Source: Alphaproteobacteria bacterium (GTDB taxonomy: Bacteria; Pseudomonadota; Alphaproteobacteria; SHVP01). From it: a stretch of DNA of 64,000 nt. Both the position numbers and the translations under genes were made by a program. Location of the stretch: NCBI GenBank assembly GCA_040216735.1, contig JAVJOO010000002.1, positions 647,118 to 711,117 of the forward strand. The letters run 5' to 3'. The notes under the pieces are model-generated. The model saw only the letters and a list, made by a program, of their open reading frames with translations. It had not been told where the DNA came from and made no database searches. Shown in pieces: positions 1 through 9,253 of the stretch. Each line of letters begins with the position of its first letter. Positions within the stretch are counted from its first letter, which is position 1.

Positions 1-90
1 GCATTCTACAACGCGGTGAGAGGGGCCGGTGACGTCGCGAAAAACCCGCCCATAGATCGGGCATTCGATCCGAGTAAACAAGTCGTGTAG
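1..90 (+). CDS. Possible 3' end of an upstream gene (partial)
   Basis: Frame 1 is open from the window edge for 29 codons and stops at TAG 88-90. The other two plus-strand frames close within about 30 bases. The readable tail is too short to assign to a family; it ends in a charged, proline-containing stretch. It could be the C-terminus of a gene beginning outside the window, or chance in GC-rich DNA. It lies about 75 bases before the response-regulator gene on the same strand. Confidence 0.3.
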   Translation, partial: AFYNAVRGAGDVAKNPPIDRAFDPSKQVV

Positions 91-166
91 CGGGGCGGGA
101 ATCCTGGAACCGGCCCGCGCGAACCCCTAAGTCCCAGAGACCGCCCATTTTTTGGAGGGATTGGGA

Positions 167-904
167 ATGTTAGAATTACAGGAAACACGTTCTTCTGCAG
201 GGATTAAACATATGACGGTGAGCAAGCGCATCCTTCTCGTAGACGATGACGAGCCCCTGCGCGATGCCCTCGCCGAACAATTGACCCTCCACGAAGAGTT
301 CGACGTCATTCCCAGCGGCACCGGTCACGACGCAATCGAGAAGGCAAAATCCGAGACCTTCGACATGATTCTCCTGGATGTCGGGCTGCCTGACATCGAC
401 GGGCGCGAGGTCTGCCGCTTGATGCGGCGCGAAAACGTCACTGTCCCGATCATCATGCTGACAGGAGCAGACAGCGATTCCGACCAGATTCTGGGCCTGG
501 ACTCCGGCGCCAACGACTATGTCACCAAGCCGTTTCGGCTCGGGATCCTGCTAGCCCGCATCCGGGCGCAACTGCGCCAACACGAACAAAGCGAGGATGC
601 AACCTTTGCGATCGGCCCCTACAGTTTTCGCCCGGCGGCCAAGATGCTTCTGCTCGACGGCGATAAAAAAGCCAAGGTGCGCCTCACCGAGAAAGAAACC
701 GCGATCCTCAAGTACCTCTGCCGGATCGGTAACAAGGTGGTCCAACGCGACGTTCTGCTGTCCGAAGTGTGGGGTTACAACGCCGGTGTGACCACCCATA
801 CACTGGAAACGCACATCTACCGGTTGCGTCAGAAGATCGAAGCGGACCCTTCGAGCGCGACGCTGCTGGTCACCGAACCGGGCGGATACCGGTTGAACGC
901 CTAA
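167..904 (+). CDS. OmpR/PhoB-family response regulator
   Basis: A two-component transcription regulator: an N-terminal phosphoreceiver domain followed by a C-terminal winged-helix DNA-binding domain. Counting from the internal ATG at 212, the acidic pocket is DDDE (11-14), the phosphoacceptor is Asp56 in LLDVGLPD and the conserved lysine is Lys106 in YVTKPF. The C-terminal part has the usual Trans_reg_C ending (HIYRLRQKIE, then GGYRLNA). Start choice: ATG 167 follows a strong GGAGGG at 154-159, but homology would favour ATG 212, so the first 15 residues are uncertain. No histidine kinase lies beside it, so its partner and target genes are unknown. A terminator-like hairpin follows at 933-970. 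Confidence 0.92.
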   Translation: MLELQETRSSAGIKHMTVSKRILLVDDDEPLRDALAEQLTLHEEFDVIPSGTGHDAIEKAKSETFDMILLDVGLPDIDGREVCRLMRRENVTVPIIMLTGADSDSDQILGLDSGANDYVTKPFRLGILLARIRAQLRQHEQSEDATFAIGPYSFRPAAKMLLLDGDKKAKVRLTEKETAILKYLCRIGNKVVQRDVLLSEVWGYNAGVTTHTLETHIYRLRQKIEADPSSATLLVTEPGGYRLNA

Positions 905-932
905 ACAGGCTTATATATCAGTCTGTTATAGG

Positions 933-970
933 GGCCCACACGCCGCTGCCGGCGGGCAATTGGGCCTTTT
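933..970 (+). terminator. Candidate rho-independent terminator after the response regulator
   Basis: An outer stem GGCCCA (933-938) / TGGGCC (961-966) encloses an inner stem CGCCG (941-945) / CGGCG (950-954), followed directly by TTTT (967-970). It lies 29 bases after the response-regulator stop. Its position also argues that the next gene starts downstream of it. Confidence 0.45.
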
Positions 971-1022
971 CATTCACAGGTCCGTAAGCGAGAATGCCGG
1001 GCGTTTCTCGGGAGTCCCGATT

Positions 1023-1877
1023 TTGTCTGGTAACGACTTTTTTGTCCGGTTTTGGGGCGTGCGCGGCAGCGTTGCATGCTCAGCGCCGGACATCATGAAA
1101 TATGGCGGTAACACGTCCACGCTAGAAATCTGGTGCGGCGACAACCTGTTGATGTTCGACGCGGGAACGGGCTTGCGTTACCTCGGTAATAGCCTTGTGG
1201 GTAAAAAGAATCTCAAGGCGAGCCTGTATCTAACGCATACGCATTTCGATCATGTATGCGGCCTCCCGTTTTTCCGACCGGCGTTCCTGCCGACCAACGA
1301 ATTCGAAATTTGGGCCGGTCATCTTCTGCCCAAACACACGATTCGTTATGCGCTGACCGAATTGATGATGGCGCCGTTGTTCCCGGTGCCGCTGGAAATC
1401 TTTCAGTGCAAGCTGTCGTTTCACGATTTCGAGGCAGGGAGCACGCTCCATCCCTATCCGGATGTCGAGGTCCAAACCTGCGTCCTCAATCATCCCAACG
1501 GGGCGACCGGCTACCGGGTGAACTACCAGGGAAAATCGATTTGCTATTTGACCGACACGGAACACACCCCGGGCCAACCCGACGAAAACATTCTGAAGTT
1601 GATCGAGGGCGCCGACTTGGTGGTTTACGACGGGATGTACTCGGATGAGGAATACAAGAACCGCGTCGGTTGGGGGCACTCGAGCTGGCAAGAAGGCGCG
1701 CGGCTGTGCGATATGGCAAACGTCAAACAATACTGTGTCTTCCACCACGACCCCGATCACAGCGACGACTATATGGATGGCATTGCCAAACAGGTCGACG
1801 CGCTACGGCCGGGCTCCATCGTTGCCCGCGAGACCATGATCTTGCGCCCGGGCAATCCGGAACCGTCGTTCGCATAA
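1023..1877 (+). CDS. Metallo-beta-lactamase-fold hydrolase, PhnP/cyclic-phosphodiesterase-like
   Basis: A soluble MBL-fold metal hydrolase. From the TTG at 1023 the protein begins almost at the family's usual N-terminal motif (FWGVRGS at 10-16, then YGGNTS), followed by FDAGTG and the metal-binding THTHFDH with His72, His74, Asp76 and His77. Later metal-ligand candidates are the His in NHPNG, the Asp in YLTDTEH and His residues in FHHDPDH. The same frame is open from a TTG at 960, but that lies inside a terminator-like hairpin. TTG 1023 has GGGAG about 8 bases upstream. The likely reaction is phosphodiester or related ester hydrolysis; the substrate cannot be told from sequence. Confidence 0.85.
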   Translation: MSGNDFFVRFWGVRGSVACSAPDIMKYGGNTSTLEIWCGDNLLMFDAGTGLRYLGNSLVGKKNLKASLYLTHTHFDHVCGLPFFRPAFLPTNEFEIWAGHLLPKHTIRYALTELMMAPLFPVPLEIFQCKLSFHDFEAGSTLHPYPDVEVQTCVLNHPNGATGYRVNYQGKSICYLTDTEHTPGQPDENILKLIEGADLVVYDGMYSDEEYKNRVGWGHSSWQEGARLCDMANVKQYCVFHHDPDHSDDYMDGIAKQVDALRPGSIVARETMILRPGNPEPSFA

Positions 1878-1916
1878 TTCGCGTGCGCGCTGCCCGGCAC
1901 ATCCGCTAGGGCCGCG

Positions 1917-2744
1917 ATGAACCTGCGTCATTTGTGGTTCGGTCTATCGACGGTCACAGGTCTTGGCCGTCGCGGCTTTTTCATTCCCTACCGCTACGCC
2001 GAATCGGTCGCACCGCGTCAATCGGTCTACGACGCGATTGCCGAACGCTTTGCTACGTACGAATCCGAATTTTCCCGAACCCTCGAAACGATCGAAGACG
2101 TGGCGGCGGCGCTCATTGCATTGAATGGACCGGCACCGGCGCCGCGGTGGCAACAAGATTGGTTTCCCCGGGCCGACGGCGCTGCGGCGTATGCCTTGGT
2201 TCGCCGACACCAACCGGCGCGTATCGTCGAAGTCGGATCGGGACATTCGACTAGGTTTCTTGCGCAGGCCATCGCCGACGGCGGATTCCCTTGCGCTTTT
2301 ACGGCGATCGACCCCGCACCGCGTGCGGCGATCGATTCGCTCCCGATCGATGTCCAACGCCGCACCGTTCAGCGCGTCGACACCGATGTGTTCGCGGCGC
2401 TCGTGGCGGGCGACGTGCTGTTTATCGATTCGAGCCACATCATGATGCCCGGGACCGACGTCGACGTGCTTTTCAACCGCGTTTTGCCGGGCCTGCCGGC
2501 GGGAGTCCTTGTCCATATCCACGATGTCTTCTTGCCCGACGACTATCCGTCGACGTGGCAATGGCGCGGCTATAACGAACAACTCGCCGTGGCAGCGTTG
2601 CTTCAGGGCGGGCGTTTCTCGCCGATGTGGTCTAGTCGTTATGTAGCGACCCGCATGCAGGACGCGGTGGCGGCGAGTGTGTTAGCGCGGTTGCCGTTAC
2701 CACCGGGCGCGGTCGAGAGCAGTCTTTGGCTGCGGACCGAATAG
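1917..2744 (+). CDS. Class I SAM-dependent methyltransferase-fold protein (Methyltransf_24-like)
   Basis: A 275-residue protein with a glycine-rich AdoMet-binding motif, IVEVGSGHSTRF, at about residues 103-114. It is followed by an acidic strand end (AIDPAP) and a later VLFIDSSH segment typical of the Methyltransf_24 group. The first 70 residues have no clear domain and may form a helical cap. It starts at an ATG 39 bases after the MBL-fold gene and converges with the ABC permease gene, whose stop is at 2746. The substrate is unknown; in this group small molecules or sugars are common. Confidence 0.75.
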   Translation: MNLRHLWFGLSTVTGLGRRGFFIPYRYAESVAPRQSVYDAIAERFATYESEFSRTLETIEDVAAALIALNGPAPAPRWQQDWFPRADGAAAYALVRRHQPARIVEVGSGHSTRFLAQAIADGGFPCAFTAIDPAPRAAIDSLPIDVQRRTVQRVDTDVFAALVAGDVLFIDSSHIMMPGTDVDVLFNRVLPGLPAGVLVHIHDVFLPDDYPSTWQWRGYNEQLAVAALLQGGRFSPMWSSRYVATRMQDAVAASVLARLPLPPGAVESSLWLRTE

Positions 2745-2745
2745 A

Positions 2746-3915
2746 TTATTTGTAGGGATCGGCGGCGTCGCGTAGACCGTCGCCGAAGAAGTTCAAGGCG
2801 AGCACCGTGATGATCACCGGGATCACCGGAATCATCAGCCACGGATGAAGCGCGACGACATTGATGTTCTGGGCTTCGTTCAAGAGAACGCCCCAACTGG
2901 TGATCGGTGGCCGTAACCCCAATCCCAGGAACGACAACGCCGTCTCGCCCAGGATCATCGACGGGATCGACAACGTGGCTGAAGCGATCAGGTGGCTCAT
3001 GAAACTCGGCAGAAGGTGGCGACCGATCACCCGTTTCGGACTAGCGCCCAGGAGGACGGCCGCCGTCGCGAAGTCTTCTTCGCGCAGCGCAAGCAGTTTG
3101 GAACGAACCGCGCGCGCCAATCCTGTCCAATCGATCAACCCGAGAATGATCGTTATACCGAAGTAGATAAGAATCGGACTCCAGGTGACAGGTAGCGCCG
3201 CAGACAGCGCCATCCACAACGGAAGTTCCGGGAACGATCGAATGATTTCGATAGTGCGTTGGACCAGGCTGTCGACCCAGCCGCCGTAGTAGCCGGCGAG
3301 GCCGCCAAGGATAATACCCAGCAGGAAACTGATGGTAATCCCGATCAAGCCGACGGTGAGCGATATGCGCGTGCCGTAAACGATGCGCGAGAACATGTCG
3401 CGCCCGAGCCGGTCGGTGCCCAGAAGGAAGAAGGTGCCGCCCTTAGCAGGGCAGACAAAATGGAAGCTGCCCTCGATCTGGCCCCAGAACTTGTAGGTAT
3501 CGCCACTGCAAAAAAAGCGCAGCCGATAGACCTTGTCCGGATTCGGCGTGTATTCGCGTTGAAGCGTTTCGAGGTTGAGTTTTTGATCGTAGCCGTAGAC
3601 GAAGGGGCCGACGAATTTGCCTTCGTGGAAGAGATGAATGCCCTGCGGCGGCGCGAAAATGTGGCGCCGATCGCGGAAGTTGAGTTCGTAGGGGGCGAGG
3701 AATTCGCTGATCAAAATCGAGGCGTAGAGCGCGAGCAAGATCACGCCCGATACCACGGCGAGTTTGTGGCGAAGGAGCTTCCACCACATCATTTTCCATT
3801 GCGAGGCCATGAAGAAACGCTCCTGTTCGGGCGTCATGGTCTCGACGGAATCGGGGTCGAACGGCGCGCGGCTGACGAAGTGTTCGAGCGGCTTGTCGGC
3901 GGAACGGTCGCTCAT
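2746..3915 (-). CDS. Peptide-type ABC transporter permease (OppC/YejE-like)
   Basis: Inner-membrane permease of a family-5 solute importer. A cytoplasmic N-terminus of about 45 residues leads into TM1. An enlarged periplasmic loop of about 100 residues follows, ending at LGTDRLGRDMFSR, the conserved entry to the permease domain. The EAA-type coupling loop is near LGASPKRVIGRHLLP, and the FLGLGLRPP ending is family-typical. The 389-residue length with the long first loop is closer to YejE-type permeases than to standard OppC (about 300). The start overlaps the stop of the partner permease gene by four bases (ATGA, 3912-3915), so the two are translationally coupled. Last gene of the ABC operon. 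Confidence 0.93.
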   Translation of the reverse strand: MSDRSADKPLEHFVSRAPFDPDSVETMTPEQERFFMASQWKMMWWKLLRHKLAVVSGVILLALYASILISEFLAPYELNFRDRRHIFAPPQGIHLFHEGKFVGPFVYGYDQKLNLETLQREYTPNPDKVYRLRFFCSGDTYKFWGQIEGSFHFVCPAKGGTFFLLGTDRLGRDMFSRIVYGTRISLTVGLIGITISFLLGIILGGLAGYYGGWVDSLVQRTIEIIRSFPELPLWMALSAALPVTWSPILIYFGITIILGLIDWTGLARAVRSKLLALREEDFATAAVLLGASPKRVIGRHLLPSFMSHLIASATLSIPSMILGETALSFLGLGLRPPITSWGVLLNEAQNINVVALHPWLMIPVIPVIITVLALNFFGDGLRDAADPYK

Positions 3916-4937
3916 CGGGTACCACTCGCGCCAAGGCGGATACGGGGGTCAAGAAATGCCAGGGCGACATCGGACAGAAACATGCCGATGACGGTCAGCA
4001 ACGCCAGACCCATCAGAAACGAACCGGCCAGAAACTGATCTTGCGATTCCAACGCCTGGAGCAACATCGGGCCGGTGGTCGGTAGCGACAGCACCACCGA
4101 AACGATGGCAGCGCCGGACACGACCTGCGGTAGAAGGTTACCGATGTCAGCGATAAACGGATTGAGGGACATCCGCAGCGGGTACTTCACCAGGAGGCGA
4201 AACCGCCCCAACCCCTTGGCCCGTCCCGTCGTCACATATTGTTTCTGCAATTCGTCCAGCAGGTTCGCGCGCAATCGTCGAATCATGCCCGCCGTGCCCG
4301 AGGTCCCGATGACGACAACCGGTACCCAGAGGTGTTCTAGAACCGATAGGAACTTGCCGAAACTCCATGGCTGATCGAGGTACTGGTCGTCCATCAGGCC
4401 GCCGATCTCGGTCCCGAACCACACGTTCGCGAGGTAAAGCAACACAAGCGCCAGCAGGAAATTGGGTGTAGCGAGCCCGAGGAACCCGATGAACGTTAAA
4501 CTATGGTCGCCCCAACTGTACTGATGCGTCGCGGAATAGACGCCGATCGGGAACGACACCAGCCAGGTAAAGATGATCGTCGCGAAGGATACGATGACCG
4601 ACAACCAGAGACGGTCGCCGACCACAGCGGTCACCGGCAGGTCGAACTCGAACGAATGACCCATGTCGCCCTGGAGCATGCCGGAAAACCCGTCCGGACC
4701 GGGCCAGACGCCTAACCAAACCAGGTACTGCTCCATGAACGAACGATCCAAGCCGTACTGGGCGCGCAGGAATTGAATGCGCTCGGCGGCCGCACTGTCG
4801 CCTTGGGACTGTAGTTCCATAAGCCGGTTCGATAGAAAATCGCCGGGCGGCAGCTGGATGATGACAAAGACGAGGAAGCTGATCACCAACAGGGTTGGGA
4901 TCATGATCAGCAGGCGTTGTACCAAATAGGTGAACAT
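3912..4937 (-). CDS. Peptide-type ABC transporter permease (OppB/YejB-like)
   Basis: Partner inner-membrane permease, 341 residues. TM1 carries the family-typical IPTLLVISFLVFVI, followed by PPGDFL and the QYGLDRS motif before the permease domain. About six membrane segments are visible, and the coupling loop is around TTGRAKGLGRFRLL. The gene begins 18 bases after the binding-protein stop and overlaps the next permease by four bases. With the fused ATPase and binding protein it makes a complete importer; the substrate class (peptide, opine or glycoside) cannot be fixed from sequence. Confidence 0.93.
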   Translation of the reverse strand: MFTYLVQRLLIMIPTLLVISFLVFVIIQLPPGDFLSNRLMELQSQGDSAAAERIQFLRAQYGLDRSFMEQYLVWLGVWPGPDGFSGMLQGDMGHSFEFDLPVTAVVGDRLWLSVIVSFATIIFTWLVSFPIGVYSATHQYSWGDHSLTFIGFLGLATPNFLLALVLLYLANVWFGTEIGGLMDDQYLDQPWSFGKFLSVLEHLWVPVVVIGTSGTAGMIRRLRANLLDELQKQYVTTGRAKGLGRFRLLVKYPLRMSLNPFIADIGNLLPQVVSGAAIVSVVLSLPTTGPMLLQALESQDQFLAGSFLMGLALLTVIGMFLSDVALAFLDPRIRLGASGTR

Positions 4938-4955
4938 CGAGGGCGCCTTGCCTGC

Positions 4956-6872
4956 CTACCTGTCGAACCAGAACGTGTCGGGACGATAGATCCCGAAGTG
5001 GGCGCCGGGATCCCAGTTAAAAATTCCTTCCTTCGGAACGTTACGCAAACCATTGCGTACGACGATCGGCTGTTTGACGCCCGAGACGATTCCGATGGTG
5101 AAGACTTGATCGGCATGGATCTCGAGCATCTTGTGCCAGATCGCTTCGCGCGCTTCACGCGACTCCGCGTCGAGCCACTCTTGGTGCAGCGCATTGAGTT
5201 GCGCCACTTCGGGCATATCGACAGCCTCGCCGCTGTTGCCTTTGGTCTCGTAGTATTGCCCCCACTGGGGCCACTGGTACTGATGCTGCGAGGTGACCGC
5301 GAGTTCGCGCGGCTCGAAACTTGGCGTCGGTACGCCGTTTTCCCACCCGGTCCAAACGGCCATCTGGGTTTGGCCGGCAAAGATACGGTTGCGGAAAACT
5401 TCGCGCTGCGAGGGCTTGCTGAAGAGTTTGACCCCGATATCCGCCCAGGACTCCGTAATCAATTGCAGGACGTCGGTTTCCTCGGTGCTTTCGCCGGCGG
5501 TTTCGATGACGATCTCGATCGGTCGTCCGTCCGGCAGGAGGCGGGTCCCTTCGCTGTTACGTTCGGTCAGGCCCATTGCGTCGAGCAACTCGTCGGCCTG
5601 GTCGGGATCGAACGTCGCCCACTTCAACTGGTACTCTTCTTTGAAGAGGGGGCTATCGGGGAGGACGGTATTATTGCCCTCGAAGGCCAGCCCAAAGTAC
5701 AGCGCTTCGTTGATCAAACTGCGGTCGATGGCGAGCGAGAGCGCGCGGCGAAACCGAACGTCGCGAAACAGCGCACGCCACTCGGGGTCGTCGATATTGA
5801 GGTTCGGGAACAGCGCGACGTGCGAACCCTTAGCTTCTCGCCACAGGTAGGTTTCGTAGTCGTTGCGCTCCTCGCCCTGCTTCAGGAAGGGAAAGTTATT
5901 GAAGAAGATCGCGCGCGCTTGGAGATCGACTTCACCCGACCCCGCCTTTGCCGGGATCAACTGCGCCGACGCCTGGCTCATGTAAATGCGATCGACATAG
6001 GGGAGCTGCCGACCGGCGCTATCGACGCGGTGGTAGTAAGGATTGCGCACCGCCTCGAACCGGTTCGCCGGCGGTCGGGTGATGTTCATCCAGGGTTGCA
6101 AGGTCGGCAGATCGGGGTTGTCGAACTGGTAGAGATTGTCGACGCGGTTGTGCTGGGACGCCCAGCTCCGCGCGCCGCCTGCATTGGTCTCCAACTCCTC
6201 GGGCGTCGCATACTTGATGTGGTATTTCTTGAGAAAGGCCGACGGTCGGTAGATGAAAAGTGGCGACGCGCCGGCAAGTCGCGCAAGGAACGAGGGATTG
6301 GGACCGGTCCAACTGTAGCGGACCGTGGTCTCGTCGATCACCTCGAAGGTCGGCGCTGCCCCATCGACCAGCATGTCGACCGGCGGGCCGGACGGGGACA
6401 ATTCGGCGTTGTTGGCGACATCTTTCCACCAATAGCGGAAATCCTCGGCGGTAAACGGGTCGCCGCTCGACCACTTGTGGCCCTTGCGCAGGTGCAAGGT
6501 GAAGATTCGGTCGTCCTCGACATCGACGGCGCGGAGCAAATCCGGCTCGAGCTCCAAGTGCTCGTTGTATCCGACCAGACGCGCGTAGCCGTAGACGACG
6601 AGCAGGCGGACATCGCGCGCTCGCCCTACCAGCGTCTTGATCTCGCCGCCGTGGCGCCCGATCCGCTTGTCGCCGGAAAATTCGACGATCGACGGTTCAA
6701 CAGGCGCGCGCATCTCGACCGGCGGCAGGGTGCCCTCGCGGACCGCGTCGCGGAACATGGGGGTTTCGACCAGATTGACCGCCGCGGCGGGGCTCGGCGC
6801 GAGCCCGGCGGTAAGTACCAGGGCCGCCGAAGCGCCAAGGATGGAGCGAAAAAAGCCAAGATGTCGGCTCAT
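4956..6872 (-). CDS. Family-5 extracellular solute-binding protein of ABC importer
   Basis: Periplasmic substrate-binding protein, 638 residues. An N-terminal Sec signal (hydrophobic run, then an APSPAAA cleavage region) precedes an SBP_bac_5 fold. Recognisable elements are LHLRKGHKWSSGDPFTAEDF near residues 195-215 and RRALSLAIDRSLI in the middle. It is longer than typical DppA/OppA (about 530), closer to YejA-like proteins. ATG 6872 overlaps the stop of the ATPase gene by four bases (ATGA, 6869-6872). The gene order ATPase-binding protein-permease-permease differs from enteric yejABEF. Confidence 0.93.
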   Translation of the reverse strand: MSRHLGFFRSILGASAALVLTAGLAPSPAAAVNLVETPMFRDAVREGTLPPVEMRAPVEPSIVEFSGDKRIGRHGGEIKTLVGRARDVRLLVVYGYARLVGYNEHLELEPDLLRAVDVEDDRIFTLHLRKGHKWSSGDPFTAEDFRYWWKDVANNAELSPSGPPVDMLVDGAAPTFEVIDETTVRYSWTGPNPSFLARLAGASPLFIYRPSAFLKKYHIKYATPEELETNAGGARSWASQHNRVDNLYQFDNPDLPTLQPWMNITRPPANRFEAVRNPYYHRVDSAGRQLPYVDRIYMSQASAQLIPAKAGSGEVDLQARAIFFNNFPFLKQGEERNDYETYLWREAKGSHVALFPNLNIDDPEWRALFRDVRFRRALSLAIDRSLINEALYFGLAFEGNNTVLPDSPLFKEEYQLKWATFDPDQADELLDAMGLTERNSEGTRLLPDGRPIEIVIETAGESTEETDVLQLITESWADIGVKLFSKPSQREVFRNRIFAGQTQMAVWTGWENGVPTPSFEPRELAVTSQHQYQWPQWGQYYETKGNSGEAVDMPEVAQLNALHQEWLDAESREAREAIWHKMLEIHADQVFTIGIVSGVKQPIVVRNGLRNVPKEGIFNWDPGAHFGIYRPDTFWFDR

Positions 6873-8755
6873 GCGCGCAAGTCCTCCATTGCGAGGGTTT
6901 GGTCGACGGACCTAACGAAATGACCGTCACCTAAATCGACCATATGAGACGGGTTTGACCCGTTCAAGGCATAGGGCTCTGGCCAGGCGCGCGGGTCCGA
7001 TGCCTGGCTTTCCCGGAGCGCGCGAAAGTCCAGGCGCCGGTCCGGGTTGGGGTCAGGCACCGCTGAGAGCAGGGCCTTGGTGTAGGGGTGCACCGGGTTG
7101 GCGAAAAAATTCTCGCGCGGCGCACTTTCGACGATGTGGCCCGCGCACATGACGACGACGTGGTCTGCGATGTAGTCGATCACGGCAAGATTGTGCGAGA
7201 TGAACAGATAGGTGAGGCCGAGTTCCTGTTGGAGATCTTTAAGCAGGTTGAGCACCTGGGCCTGAATCGAGACGTCGAGCGCCGACACCGGCTCGTCGCA
7301 AATCAATAAGTCGGGCTGCAGTGCCAAGGCCCGGGCAATGCCGATCCGCTGACGTTGACCGCCGGAGAAGGAGTGCGGATAGCGCCGCAGATACGGCACC
7401 GGTAGCCCGACTAACGTCATTAGCTCGCGCACCCGTTCCATGCGCTCCTCGGGATCGCCGATCTTATGAATCACCAGCGGTTCACTGATGATGTCGAACA
7501 CGGTCATGCGCGGATTAAGCGAGCTGTAGGGGTCTTGAAAGATGTACTGCACACGCCGGCGGTAGTTGAGAAGGTCCGGCCCGCGCAGCTTGAGAACGTC
7601 GACCGCGGTCCCGCGATTGTTAAACAGAATTTCGCCGCTATCGGCCATCAGCGCGCGCATGATCATTTTGCTTGTTGTCGTCTTGCCGCAACCCGATTCG
7701 CCGACCAAGCCGACGCAGGTGCCAAGGGGCACGTCGAAGCTGACATTGTCCACCGCGACCACCGAGCCGGCGTCGCTGCCGCCGAACAACGATTTCTTAC
7801 GAATTTGGAACGTCTTCTTGAGGTTGCGCACGCTCAACAGCGGGGCATCTGTCGCGCTGCCCTCGGGCCAGGGATCGCGTGTTTTCAAGAGGCTGCCGGC
7901 TTCGGTTTTGATTTCGCGAATCGGCACCAGACGTTCGTCGTGGGCCATGCCGAACCGCGGCACGGCCTTCAGCAAAGCTTTGAGATAGGGATGCTGCGCC
8001 TGGCGGAAAATGTGATCCAGGGTGCCCTGTTCCATCACCTGGCCGTGGTACATGACCACGATTTCATCGGCCATGTTGGCGACGACGCCGAGGTCGTGGG
8101 TGATCATCAGGATCGCCATACGAAGCTGCTCCTGGAGATCCTTCATCAGTTGAAGAATCTGGCCCTGGATCGTGACGTCCAGGGCCGTGGTCGGCTCGTC
8201 GGCAATCAACATGGCCGGCCGGCAAATCAATGCCATCGCGATCATCGCGCGTTGGCGCAGGCCGCCGGAAAGCTCGAACGGATAGGTCTTCACTGCTTGA
8301 GCCGCGTTCGGAAAGCCCACCATGTTGAGCATTTCACGGGTTGCGTCGATCCCTTCGGCCCGCGTCGCTGTGTTGTGGAGCAGGAATGCTTCGCTGATCT
8401 GATCGCCCACCGTGTGCAGCGGCGATAGCGACGTCATCGGTTCCTGGAAGATGATCGAAATGCGCCCGCCGCGCAGTTTTCGAATTTCAGGCTCTTTGAG
8501 CTTAACGATGTCGACGAAACTTTGTGGTTTGTCGGGATCGAAGAAAACGATTTCGCCGTCGGTGATCCGTCCGGCCTTCGGCAGGATACCCATGATCGAC
8601 TGCGAGACCACGGATTTGCCCGAACCCGATTCGCCGACCAGCGCGACGGTCTTTCCCTGCGGCACCCGAAACGAAACGCCTCGCACGGCTTCGATACGCC
8701 CTTCGGGCGCCATGAAGTCGACGTTTAGATTACGAACGAGGAGAACGTTACCCAT
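6869..8755 (-). CDS. Fused double ATP-binding subunit of peptide-type ABC importer
   Basis: A 628-residue protein with two complete nucleotide-binding domains in tandem, as in YejF and GsiA. The first has Walker A GESGSGKS near residue 40, signature LSGGLRQR and Walker [12 protein letters not shown]. The second has GESGCGKT near residue 360, signature FSGGQRQR and [11 protein letters not shown]. Both carry the oligopeptide-ABC C-terminal extension around HPY(L/T)KALL. All catalytic motifs look intact. It is the first gene of the importer operon and starts 18 bases after the stop of the last glycan-operon gene on the same strand, so readthrough from that operon is possible. Confidence 0.95.
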   Translation of the reverse strand: MGNVLLVRNLNVDFMAPEGRIEAVRGVSFRVPQGKTVALVGESGSGKSVVSQSIMGILPKAGRITDGEIVFFDPDKPQSFVDIVKLKEPEIRKLRGGRISIIFQEPMTSLSPLHTVGDQISEAFLLHNTATRAEGIDATREMLNMVGFPNAAQAVKTYPFELSGGLRQRAMIAMALICRPAMLIADEPTTALDVTIQGQILQLMKDLQEQLRMAILMITHDLGVVANMADEIVVMYHGQVMEQGTLDHIFRQAQHPYLKALLKAVPRFGMAHDERLVPIREIKTEAGSLLKTRDPWPEGSATDAPLLSVRNLKKTFQIRKKSLFGGSDAGSVVAVDNVSFDVPLGTCVGLVGESGCGKTTTSKMIMRALMADSGEILFNNRGTAVDVLKLRGPDLLNYRRRVQYIFQDPYSSLNPRMTVFDIISEPLVIHKIGDPEERMERVRELMTLVGLPVPYLRRYPHSFSGGQRQRIGIARALALQPDLLICDEPVSALDVSIQAQVLNLLKDLQQELGLTYLFISHNLAVIDYIADHVVVMCAGHIVESAPRENFFANPVHPYTKALLSAVPDPNPDRRLDFRALRESQASDPRAWPEPYALNGSNPSHMVDLGDGHFVRSVDQTLAMEDLRA

Positions 8756-8773
8756 GTACTTACCGCTGTTTCA

Positions 8774-9253
8774 TCAAAGTATCGAAATACCCATGGCGTC
8801 GAAATTCTCCCGACTGGCTGGGCTGAGGTCGATCTGTCGGTAGCGCGCCACGTCCGCCACCTGGCGCGCGATGTCCTCGAAGCCTGCTATCGACGAATCG
8901 ATCACAACCGACGAACCGGGGCTGCTGAGCTTAAGGCTCATCCACCCGCGTTCGTGATCGCGACGCGTTGAGTAGTATCTAAGCTGTATCCGCTCCACTT
9001 CCTCCCAATCGAACCCGGTGGCCATTAGCCCCCGCGTTCGCACTCCCTTATCGGACAGTTCTATGACCCGCGTGTGGCGGATTGCCGTCCTGATCGCAAA
9101 AACTACAAATAACGCCGTCAGTACCGAAAAAACATAGAGCCAGAAACGCGAAAGATCATCCAAGAATAGTGGGCCGGCGCAGATTATCAGGCCTACGGCG
9201 GCTTTGGCGTCGTCAATGACCAGAGCGCGGGTCGGGTATCGGTACCGTTTCAC
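8774..9253 (-). CDS. Small membrane protein, PH-domain-like
   Basis: A 159-residue protein not assigned to a named family. It has two adjacent hydrophobic segments (about residues 12-55). A soluble half follows that alternates short strands (RVIELSDKGVRTRG, then a WEEVERIQLRYYS-type segment), reminiscent of bacterial PH-like domains (DUF304/PH_10 type). The GTG start overlaps the TGA of the deacetylase-like gene (GTGA, 9250-9253), so it is translationally coupled to the glycan operon and is its last member. A role in the membrane step of that pathway is inference from position only. Confidence 0.7.
   Translation of the reverse strand: MKRYRYPTRALVIDDAKAAVGLIICAGPLFLDDLSRFWLYVFSVLTALFVVFAIRTAIRHTRVIELSDKGVRTRGLMATGFDWEEVERIQLRYYSTRRDHERGWMSLKLSSPGSSVVIDSSIAGFEDIARQVADVARYRQIDLSPASRENFDAMGISIL

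Noticed and set aside
93-153. Inverted repeat GGGCGG/CCGCCC followed by a T-run before the response regulator
   Set aside because: Stem of only six base pairs and a loop of about 42 bases; too weak to call a terminator.
4917-6923. A 668-codon open frame on the plus strand opposite the binding-protein gene
   Set aside because: It is a GC-bias shadow of the real family-5 binding protein on the minus strand; its translation has no domain, and it overlaps three coupled genes.
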